Positions 42,287 to 53,172 of a stretch of DNA of 53,955 nucleotides are shown here, one piece after another. Below the pieces are notes generated by a model. That model was not told the DNA's origin. It did no database searches and saw only the letters and a list, made by a program, of their open reading frames with translations. This stretch comes from Saccoglossus kowalevskii (taxonomy: Eukaryota > Hemichordata > Enteropneusta > Harrimaniidae), in assembly GCF_000003605.2 (NCBI RefSeq), contig NW_003145767.1:1-53955 (forward strand). The letters run 5' to 3'. Position 1 is the stretch's first letter. The number at the start of each line of letters is the position of its first letter. Made by a program: the position numbers and the translations under genes.

Positions 42287-42305
42287 TGGCATGGATACCA
42301 TGCCA
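42287..42305. repeat. Perfect inverted repeat in linker (8-bp arms)
   Basis: This is the same CCATGCCA linker variant. It lies in monomer 50 of the reference HOR unit, directly after the 43-bp insertion-bearing monomer. Confidence 0.7.
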
Positions 42306-42741
42306 TATTATGGACGTTAATTTTGGCATGGACACCGCACCATATTATGGACGTTAATTTTGGCATGGATACCACGCCATATTATGGACGTTAATTTTGG
42401 CATGGATAGCACATCATAATATGGACGTTAATTTTGGCATGGATTCGCACCATATTATGGACGTTAATTTTGGCATGGATCCGCGCCATATTATGGACGT
42501 TAATTTTGGCATGGATACCGCGCCATATTATGGACGTTAATTTTGGCATGGACACTGCACCATATTATGGACGTTAATTTTGGCATGGATCCGCACCACA
42601 TTATGGACGGTAATTTTGGCATGGATCCGTGCCATATTATGGACGTTAATTTTGGAATGGATACCGCTCCATATTATGGACGTTAATTTTGGCATGGATA
42701 CCGCACCATATTATGGACGTTAATTTTGGCATGGATCCGCG

Positions 42742-44763
42742 CCATATTTTGGATGTTAATTTTGGCATGGATACCACGCCATATTATGGACGTTAATTTT
42801 GGCATGGATACCGCGCCATATTATGGACGTTAATTTTGGCATGGATACCGCGCCATATTATGGACATTAATTTTGGCATGGATCCGCGCCATATTATGGA
42901 CGTTAATTTTGGCATGGATCCGCACCATATTATGGACGTTAATTTTGGCATGGATACCGCGCCATATTATAGACGTTAATTTTGGCATGGATACCGCGCC
43001 ATATTATGGACGTTAATTTTGGCATGGATACTATGCCATATTATGGACGTTAATTTTGGCATTGATACCGCGCCATATTATGGACGTTAATTTTGGCATT
43101 AATACTGCACCATATTATGGACGTTAATTTTGGCATGGATACCGCGCCATATTATGGACGTTAATTTTGGCATGGATACTGTGCCATATTATGGACGTTA
43201 ATTTTGGCATGGATACCGCGCCATATTATGGACGTCAATTTTAGCATGGACACCGCACCATATTATGGACGTTAATTTTGGCATGGATACCGCACCATAT
43301 TATGGACGTTAATTTTGGCATGGATAACGTGCCATATTATGGATGTTAATTTTGGCATGGATACCACGCCATATTATGGACGTTAATTTTGGCATGTATA
43401 CCACGCCATATTATGGACGTTAATTTTGGCATGGATACCACGCCATATTATGGACGTTAATTTTGGCATGGATACCGCGCCATATTATGGACGTTAATTT
43501 TGGCATGGATACCGCGCCATATTATGGACGTTTATTTTGGCATGGATACCGCGCCATATTATGGATGTTAATTTTGGCATGGATACCGCACCATATTATG
43601 GACGTTAATTTTGGCATGGGTCCGTGCCATATTATGGACGTTAATTTTGGCATGGATACTGCGCCATATTATGGACGTTAATTTTGGCATGGATCAGCGC
43701 CATATTATGGACGTTAATTTTGGCATGGATACCACGCCATATTATGGACGTCAATTTTAGCATGGACACCGCACCATATTATGGACGTTAATTTTGGCAT
43801 GGATAACGCGCCATATTATGGATGTTAATTTTGGCATGGATACCACGCCATATTATGGACGTTAATTTTGGCATGTATACCACGCCATATTATGGACATT
43901 AATTTTGGCATGGATACCGCGCCATATTATGGATGTTTATTTTGGCATGGATACCGCGCCATATTATGGATGTTAATTTTGGCATGGATACCGCACCATA
44001 TTATGGACGTTAATTTTGGCATGGGTCCGTGCCATATTGTGGACGTTAATTTTGGCATGGATACTGCGCCATATTATGGACGTTAATTTTGGCATGGACA
44101 CCGCACCATATTATGGACGTTAATTTTGGCATGGATACCACGCCATATTATGGACGTTAATTTTGGCATGGATAGAACATCATAATATGGACGTTAATTT
44201 TGGCATGGATTCGCACCATATTATGGACGTTAATTTTGGCATGGATCCACGCCATATTATGGACGTTAATTTTGGCATGGATACCGCGCCATATTATGGA
44301 CGTTAATTTTGGCATGGACACTGCACCATATTATGGACGTTAATTTTGGCATGGATAGCACATCATATTATGGACGTTAATTTTGGCATGGATCCGCGCC
44401 ATATTATGGACGTTAATTTTGGCATGGATCCGCGCCATATTATGGACGTTAATTTTGGCATTGATCCGTGCCATATTATGGACGTTAATTTTGGCATGGA
44501 TACCGGGCCATATTATAGACGTTAATTTTGGCATGGATACCGTGCCATATTATGGACGTTAATTTCGGCATGGACACTGCACCATATTATAGACGTTAAT
44601 TTTGGCATGGATCCGCACCACATTATGGACGGTAATTTTGGCATGGATCCGTGCCATATTATGGACGTTAATTTTGGAATGGATACCGCTCCATATTATG
44701 GACGTTAATTTTGGCATGGATACCGCACCATATTATGGACGTTAATTTTGGCATGGATCCGCG
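42742..44763 (+). repeat. HOR unit 3 of the regular block, 2,022 bp
   Basis: Monomers 1-26 follow unit 2 closely; at the offset of 2,284 bp only occasional single-base changes appear, for example GATACTATG near 43029. It then re-enters GTCAATTTTAG (second copy near 43750) and repeats part of the first block before taking the second half seen in unit 1. That internal partial repeat is a visible product of unequal exchange. Confidence 0.85.
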
Positions 44764-46199
44764 CCATATTTTGGATGTTAATTTTGGCATGGATACCACG
44801 CCATATTATGGACGTTAATTTTGGCATGGATACCGCGCCATATTATGGACGTTAATTTTGGCATGGATACCGCGCCATATTATGGACATTAATTTTGGCA
44901 TGGATCCGCGCCATATTATGGACGTTAATTTTGGCATGGATCCGCACCATATTATGGACGTTAATTTTGGCATGGATACCGTGCCATATTATAGACGTTA
45001 ATTTTGGCATGGATACCGCGCCATATTATGGACGTTAATTTTGGCATGGATACCGTGCCATATTATGGACGTTAATTTTGGCATTGATACCGCGCCATAT
45101 TATGGACGTTAATTTTGGCATTAATACTGCACCATATTATGGACGTTAATTTTTGGCATGGATACCGCGCCATATTATGGACGTTAATTTTGGCATGGAT
45201 ACTGTGCCATATTATGGATGTTAATTTTGGCATGGATCCGCACCATATTACGGACGTTACTTTTGGCATGGACACCGCACCATATTATGGACGTTAATTT
45301 TGGCATGGATCCGTGCCATATTTTGGACGTTAATTTTGGCATGGATACCGCGCCATATTATGGACGTTAATTTTGGCATGGATACCGCACCATATTATGG
45401 ACATTAATTTTGGCATGGATCCGTGCCATATTTTGGACGTTAATTTTGGCATGGATACCGCGCCATATTATGGACGTTAATTTTGGCATGGATACCGTGC
45501 CATATTATGGACGTTAATTTTGGCATGGATACCACGCCATATTATGGACGTTAATTTTGGCATGGATACCGCATCATATTATGGACGTTAATTTTGGCAT
45601 GATCACCGCACCATATTATGGATGTTAATTTTGGCATGGATCCGCGCCATATTACGGACGTTAATTTTGGCATGGACACCGCACCATATTATGGACGTTA
45701 ATTTTGGCATGGATCCGCACCATATTATGGACGGTAATTTTGGCATGGATCCGTGCCATATTATGGACGTTAATTTTGGAATGGAAACCGCTCCATATTA
45801 TGGACGTTAATTTTGGCATGGATACCGCGCCATATTTTGGACGTTAATTTTGGCATGGATACCGCATCATATTATGTACGTTAATTTTGGCATGGATCCG
45901 CGCCATATTATGGACATTAATTTTGGCATGGATCCGAGCCATATTATGGACGTTAATTTTGGCACAGATCCGCGCCATATTATGGACGTTAATTTTGGCA
46001 TGTAAACCACGCCATATTATGGACGTTTATTTTGGCGTGGATACCACGCCATATTATGGACGTTAATTTTGGCATGGATACCGCGCCATATTATGGACAT
46101 TAATTTTGGCATGGATACCGTGCCATATTATGGACGTTAATTTTGGCATGTATAACGCGCCATATTAAGGACGTTAATTTTGGCAAGGATACCACGCCA

Positions 46200-46207
46200 T
46201 ACATGTA
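46200..46207. other. TACATGTA insertion, context I
   Basis: This is a copy of the context I site, preceded by GGCAAGGATACCACGCC. Confidence 0.6.
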
Positions 46208-46548
46208 TTATGGACGTTAATTTTGGCATGTATACCACACCATATTATGGACGTTAATTTTGGCATGGATACCACACCATATTATGGACGTTAATTTTGG
46301 CATAGATACCGCGCCATATTATGGACGTTAATTTTGGCATGGGTCCGTGCCATATTATGGACGTTAATTTTGGCATGGATACCGCGCCCTATTATGGACG
46401 TTAATATTGGCATGGATCAGCGCCATATTATGGACGTTAATTTTGGCATGGATACCGCTCCATATTATGGACGTTAATTTTGGCATGGATACCACGCCAT
46501 ATTATGGACGTTAATTTTGGCATGGACACTGCTCCATATTATGGACAT

Positions 46549-46556
46549 TACATGTA
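46549..46556. other. TACATGTA insertion, context V
   Basis: This is a copy of the GACATTA site, preceded by GACACTGCTCC as at 5103. Confidence 0.6.
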
Positions 46557-48039
46557 ATTTTGGCATGGATACCGTACCATATTATGGACGTTAAGTTTGG
46601 CATGGATCCGCGCCATATTATGGATGTTAATTTTGGCATGGATACCACGCCATATTATGGACGTTAATTTTGGCATGGATAGAACATCATATTATGGACG
46701 TTAATTTTGGCATGGATCCGTGCCATATTATGGACGTTAATTTTGGCATGGATCCGCGCCATATTATGGACGTTAATTTTGGCATTGATCCGTGCCATAT
46801 TATGGACGTTAATTTTGGCATGGATACCGCGCCATATTATGGACGTTAATTTTGGCATGGATACCGCGCCATATTATGAACGGTAATTTTGGCATGGATA
46901 CCGCGCCATATTATGGACGTTAATTTTGGCATGGATACCGCGCCATATTATGGACGTTAATTTTGGCATGGACACTGCACCATATTATGGACGTTAATTT
47001 TGGCATGGATCCGCACCACATTATGGACGGTAATTTTGGCATGGATACCGTGCCATATTATGGACGTTAATTTTGGCATGGATACCACGCCATATTATGG
47101 ACGTTAATTTTGGCATGGATACCGCATCATATTATGGACATTAATTTTTTGGCATGATCACCGCCATATTATGGGCGTTAATTTTGGCATGGATACCGCG
47201 CCATATTATGGACATTAATTTTGGCATGGATCCGCGCCATATTATGGACGTTAATTTTGGCATGGATCCGCACCATATTATGGACGTTAATTTTGGCATG
47301 GATACCGCGCCATATTATGGACGTTAATTTTGGCATGGATACCGCGCCATATTATGGACGTTAATTTTGGCATGGATACAGTGCCATATTATGGACGTTA
47401 ATTTTGGCATTGATACCGCGCCATATTATGGACGTTAATTTTGGCATTAATACTGCACCATATTATGGACGTTAATTTTGGCATGGATACCGCGCCATAT
47501 TATGGACGTTAATTTTGGCATGGATACCGCGCCATATTATGGACGTCAATTTTAGCATGGACACCGCACCATATTATGGACGTTAATTTTGGCATGGATA
47601 CCGCACCATATTATGGACGTTAATTTTGGCATGGATACCGTGCCATATTATGGACGTTAATTTTGGCATGGATAACGCGCCATATTATGGACGTTAATTT
47701 TGGCATGGATACCACGCCATATTATGGATGTTAATTTTGGCAGGTATACCACGCCATATTATGGACGTTAATTTTGGCATGGGTCCGTGCCATATTATGG
47801 ACGTTAATTTTGGCATGGATACTGCGCCATATTGTGGACGTTAATTTTGGCATGGATCAGCGCCATATTATGGACGTTAATTTTGGCATTAATACTGCAC
47901 CATATTATGGACGTTAATTTTGGCATGGATACCGCGCCATATTATGGACGTTAATTTTGGCATGGATACCGCGCCATATTATGGACGTCAATTTTAGCAT
48001 GGACACCGCACCATATTATGGACGTTAACTTTGGCATGG

Positions 48040-48738
48040 ATAGCACATCATATTATGGACGTTAATTTTGGCATGGATTCGCACCATATTATGGACGTTA
48101 ATTTTGGCATGGATCCGCGCCATATTATGGACGTTAATTTTGGCATGGATACGGCGCCATATTATGGACGTTAATTTTGGCATGGATACCGCGCCATATT
48201 ATGGACGTAAATTTTGGCATGTATACCACACCATATTATGGACGTTAATTTTGGCATGGATACCGCGCCCTATTATGGACGTTAATTTTGGCATGGATAC
48301 CGCGCCATATTATGGACGTTAATTTTGGCATGGATGCCGCACCATATTATGGATGTTAATTTTGGCATGGATCCGCGCCATATTTTGGACGTTAATTTTG
48401 GCATGGATACCGCATCATATTATGTACGTTAATTTTGGCATGGATCCGCGCCATATTATGGACATTAATTTTGGCATGGATCCGAGCCATATTATGGACG
48501 TTAATTTTGGCACAGATCCGCGCCATATTATGGACGTTAATTTTGGCATGTAAACCACGCCATATTATCTACGTTAATTTTGGCGTGGATACCACGCCAT
48601 ATTATGGATGTTAATTTTGGCATGGATACCGCGCCATACATGTATTATGGACGTTAATTTTGGCATGTATACCACGCCATATTATGGACGTTAATTTTGG
48701 CATGGATACCACGCCATATTATGGACGTTAATTTTGGC
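48040..48738 (+). repeat. 777-bp tandem duplication (copy 1)
   Basis: It matches 48817-49515 with no difference noticed by eye over about 700 bp at an offset of exactly 777 bp. The shared set includes GATACGGCGCC (48149 and 48926), GCCCTATTATGG, TTTTGGACG, GGCACAGATCC, TATCTACG and the TACATGTA insertion (48637 and 49414). The unit continues to 48816 with a CATTAATACTGCACCATGTT monomer that copy 2 lacks. This is the freshest-looking tandem duplication in the window. Confidence 0.9.
48637..48644. other. TACATGTA insertion, context II
   Basis: It lies in copy 1 of the 777-bp tandem duplication. Confidence 0.6.
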
Positions 48739-48816
48739 ATTAATACTGCACCATGTTATGGACGTTAATTTTGGCATGGATACCACGCCATATTATGGAC
48801 GTTAATTTTGGCATGG

Positions 48817-49515
48817 ATAGCACATCATATTATGGACGTTAATTTTGGCATGGATTCGCACCATATTATGGACGTTAATTTTGGCATGGATCCGCGCCAT
48901 ATTATGGACGTTAATTTTGGCATGGATACGGCGCCATATTATGGACGTTAATTTTGGCATGGATACCGCGCCATATTATGGACGTAAATTTTGGCATGTA
49001 TACCACACCATATTATGGACGTTAATTTTGGCATGGATACCGCGCCCTATTATGGACGTTAATTTTGGCATGGATACCGCGCCATATTATGGACGTTAAT
49101 TTTGGCATGGATGCCGCACCATATTATGGATGTTAATTTTGGCATGGATCCGCGCCATATTTTGGACGTTAATTTTGGCATGGATACCGCATCATATTAT
49201 GTACGTTAATTTTGGCATGGATCCGCGCCATATTATGGACATTAATTTTGGCATGGATCCGAGCCATATTATGGACGTTAATTTTGGCACAGATCCGCGC
49301 CATATTATGGACGTTAATTTTGGCATGTAAACCACGCCATATTATCTACGTTAATTTTGGCGTGGATACCACGCCATATTATGGATGTTAATTTTGGCAT
49401 GGATACCGCGCCATACATGTATTATGGACGTTAATTTTGGCATGTATACCACGCCATATTATGGACGTTAATTTTGGCATGGATACCACGCCATATTATG
49501 GACGTTAATTTTGGC
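48817..49515 (+). repeat. 777-bp tandem duplication (copy 2)
   Basis: This is the second copy of 48040-48738. Upstream the two differ at once: copy 1 is preceded by GTTAACTTTGG, a private variant. Downstream copy 2 continues into GACACCGCACC instead of CATTAATACTGCACC. Confidence 0.9.
49414..49421. other. TACATGTA insertion, context II
   Basis: It lies in copy 2 of the 777-bp tandem duplication, exactly 777 bp from 48637, which shows that such scars spread by satellite duplication. Confidence 0.6.
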
Positions 49516-49905
49516 ATGGACACCGCACCATATTATGGACGTTAATTTTGGCATGGATACCACGCCATATTATGGACGTTAATTTTGGCATGGATAGCAC
49601 ATCATATTATGGACGTTAATTTTGGCATGGATTCGCACCATATTATGAACGTTAATTTTGGCATGGATCCACGCCATATTATGGACGTTAATTTTGGCAT
49701 GGATACCGCGCCATATTATGGACGTTAATTTTGGCATGGATACCGCGCCATATTATGGACGGTAATTTTGGCATGGATACCGCGCCATATTATGGACGGT
49801 AATTTTGGCATGGATACCGCGCCATATTATGGACGTTAATTTTGGCATGGATACCGCGCCATATTATGGACGTTAATTTTGGCATGGACGCCGCACCATA
49901 TTATG

Positions 49906-50673
49906 GACGTTAATTTTGGCATGGGTCCGTGCCATATTATGGACGTTAATTTTGGCATGGATACTGCGCTATATTATGGACGTTAATTTTGGCATGGATC
50001 AGCGCCATATTATGGACGTTAATTTTGGCATGGATACCGCGCCATATTATGGACGTTAATTTTGGCATGGATACCACGCCATATTATGGACGTTAATTTT
50101 GGCATGGACACCGCACCATATTATGGACGTTAATTTTGGCATGGATACCACGCCATATTATGGACGTTAATTTTGGCATGGATAGCGCATCATATTATGG
50201 ACGTTAATTTTGGCATGGATTCGCACCATATTATGGATGTTAATTTTGGCATGGATCCGCGCCATATTATGGACGTTAATTTTGGCATGGATACCGCGCC
50301 ATATTATGGACGTAAATTTTGGCATGGATACCGCGCCATATTATGGACGGTAATTTTGGCATGGATACCGCGCCATATTATGGACGGTAATTTTGGCATG
50401 GATACCGCGCCATATTATGGACGTTAATTTTGGCATGGATACCGCGCCATATTATGGACGTTAATTTTGGCATGGACGCTGCACCATATTATGGACGTTA
50501 ATTTTGGCATGGATCCGCACCATATTATGGACGGTAATTTTGGCATGGATCCGTGCCATATTATGGACGTTAATTTTGGAATGGATACCGCTCCATATTA
50601 TGGACGTTAATTTTGGCATGGATACCGCACCATATTATGGATGTTAATTTTGGTATGGATACCACGCCATATT
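49906..50673 (+). repeat. Segment duplicated at -22,086 bp (copy 2)
   Basis: This is the partner of 27820-28587. It shares GACGCTGCACC (50476) and TTTTGGTATGG (50649). To the left it is joined to a GACGCCGCACC monomer instead of a GTTTATT monomer, and to the right to GATTCGCACC instead of GATACCGCG, so both edges are clear recombination joints within the satellite. Confidence 0.85.
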
Positions 50674-51177
50674 ATGGATGTTAATTTTGGCATGGATTCG
50701 CACCATATTATGGACATTAATTTTGGCATGGATCCGCGCCATATTATGGACGTTAATTTTGGCATGGACACCGCACCATATTATGGACGTTAATTTTGGC
50801 ATGGATACCACGCCATATTATGGACGTTAATTTTGGCATGGATAGCACATCATAATATGGAAGTTAATTTTGGCATGGATTCGCACCATATTATGGACGT
50901 TAATTTTGGCATGGATCCGCGCCATATTATGGACGTTAATTTTGGCATGGATACCGCGCCATATTATGGACGTTAATTTTGGCATGGACACTGCACCATA
51001 TTATGGACGTTAATTTTGGCATGGATCCGCACCACATTATGGACGGTAATTTTGGCATGGATCCGTGCCATATTATGGACGTTAATTTTGGAATGGATAC
51101 CGCTCCATATTATGGACGTTAATTTTGGCATGGATACCGCACCATATTATGGACGTTAATTTTGGCATGGATCCGCG

Positions 51178-52942
51178 CCATATTTTGGATGTTAATTTTG
51201 GCATGGATACCACGCCATATTATGGACGTTAATTTTGGCATGGATACCGCGCCATATTATGGACGTTAATTTTGGCATGGATACCGCGCCATATTATGGA
51301 CATTAATTTTGGCATGGATCCGCGCCATATTATGGACGTTAATTTTGGCATGGATCCGCACCATATTATGGACGTTAATTTTGGCATGGATACCGCGCCA
51401 TATTATAGACGTTAATTTTGGCATGGATACCGCGCCATATTATGGACGTTAATTTTGGCATGGATACCGTGCCATATTATGGACGTTAATTTTGGCATTG
51501 ATACCGCGCCATATTATGGACGTTAATTTTGGCATTAATACTGCACCATATTATGGACGTTAATTTTGGCATGGATACCGCGCCATATTATGGACGTTAA
51601 TTTTGGCATGGATACTGTGCCATATTATGGACGTTAATTTTGGCATGGATACCGCGCCATATTATGGACGTCAATTTTAGCATGGACACCGCACCATATT
51701 ATGGACGTTAATTTTGGCATGGATACCGCACCATATTATGGACGTTAATTTTGGCATGGATAACGTGCCATATTATGGATGTTAATTTTGGCATGGATAC
51801 CACGCCATATTATGGACGTTAATTTTGGCATGGATACTGCGCCATATTATGGACATTAATTTTGGCATGGATCCGCGCCATATTATGGACGTTAATTTTG
51901 GCATGGATACCGCGCCATATTATGGACGTTAATTTTGGCATGGATACCGTGCCATATTATGGACGTTAATTTTGGCATGGATACCGCGCCATATTATGGA
52001 CGTTAATTTTGGCATGGATACCGTGCCATATTATGGACATTAATTTTGGCATTGATACCGCGCCATATTATGCACGTTAATTTTGGCATTAATACCGCAC
52101 CATATTATGGACGTTAATTTTGGCATGGATGCTGCGCCATATTATGGACGTTAATTTTGGCATGGATACCGCGCCATATTATGGACGTTAATTTTGGCAT
52201 GGATACCGCGCCATATTATGGACGTCAATTTTAGCATGGACACCGCACCATATTATGGACGTTAATTTTAGCATGGATACCGCACCATATTATGAACGTT
52301 AATTTTGGCATGGATACCGTGCCATATTATGGACGTTAATTTTGGCATGGATCCGCGCCATATTATGATGTTAATTTTGGCATAGATCCGCGCCATATTA
52401 TGGACGTTAATTTTGGCATTGATACCGCGCCATATTATGGACGTTAATTTTGGCATAGATACCGCGCCATATTATGAACGGTAATTTTGGCATGGATACC
52501 GCGCCATATTATGGACGTTAATTTTGGCATGGATACCCGCGCCATATTATGGACGTTAATTTTGGCATGGACACTGCACCATATTATGGACGTTAATTTT
52601 GGCATGGATCCGCACCACATTTATGGACGGTAATTTTGGCATGGATCCGTGCCATATTATGGACGTTAATTTTGGCATGGATAGCACATCATATTATGGA
52701 CGTTAATTTTGGCATGGATCCGCGCCATATTATGGACGTTAATTTTGGCATGGATCCGCGCCATATTATGGACGTTAATTTTGGCATGGATCCGCACCAC
52801 ATTATGGACGGTAATTTTGGCATGGATCCGTGCCATATTATGGACGTTAATTTTGGAATGGATACCGCTCCATATTATGGACGTTAATTTTGGCATGGAT
52901 ACCGCACCATATTATGGACGTTAATTTTGGCATGGATCCGCG
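51178..52942 (+). repeat. HOR copy, 1,765 bp between landmark monomers
   Basis: The landmark block runs in standard order to GATAACGTG near 51766. Part of the block is then repeated with variants (CATTGATACC near 52050, CATTAATACC near 52087, a second GTCAATTTTAG near 52225) before the segment matching 16.57-17.18 kb. It holds single-base indels such as CATTATGATG near 52361 and CCACATTTATGG near 52617. No gene. Confidence 0.75.
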
Positions 52943-53172
52943 CCATATTTTGGATGTTAATTTTGGCATGGATACCACGCCATATTATGGACGTTAATTT
53001 TGGCATGGATACCGCGCCATATTATGGACGTTAATTTTGGCATGGATACATGTACCGCGCCATATTATGGACATTAATTTTGGCATGGATCCGCGCCATA
53101 TTATGGACGTTAATTTTGGCATGGATCCGCACCATATTATGGACGTTAATTTTGGCATGGATACCGCGCCAT
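52562..53172 (+). repeat. Segment duplicated at -35,992 bp (copy 2, filled TA site)
   Basis: This is the partner of 16571-17180. It differs from that copy mainly by an extra T near 52621 and by the six-base gain at 53047-53054, where GGATACCGCG has become GGATACATGTACCGCG. Confidence 0.85.

Larger units (their letters stand above)
40458..42741 (+). repeat. HOR unit 2, 2,284 bp, 62 monomers (reference unit)
   Basis: I read this unit monomer by monomer: 16 monomers of 36 bp, 45 of 37 bp and one of 43 bp, which carries the TACATGTA insertion at 42226. The sizes sum exactly to 2,284. Leaving out the six-base insertion, the mean monomer is 36.74 bp. Landmarks in order: TTTTGGATG (monomer 1), GACATT (4), CATTGATACC (9), CATTAATACTGCACC (10), GTCAATTTTAG (14), GATAACGTG (16), CATGTATACC (18), GTTTATT (22), GGGTCCGTG (24), GATCAGCG (26), GATAGCACATCAT (31), three GACGGTAATT (36-38), TTTTGGAATGG (39), GGCACAGATCC (45), CATGTAAACC (46), TATCTACG (47), the 43-mer (49), CCACATTATGG (59) and TTTTGGAATGG again (60). 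Confidence 0.92.
44764..51177 (+). repeat. Satellite segment, rearranged HORs including a 777-bp tandem pair
   Basis: It begins with the landmark block, then breaks order near 45.2 kb, with monomers such as CATATTACGG, GTTACTTTTGG and CATGATCACCGC (45599 and near 47153). From 45.84 to 47.0 kb it resembles 4.44-5.5 kb. It contains the 777-bp tandem pair (48.04-49.5 kb) and the copy of 27.8-28.6 kb. TACATGTA lies at 46200, 46549, 48637 and 49414. No gene. Confidence 0.8.
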
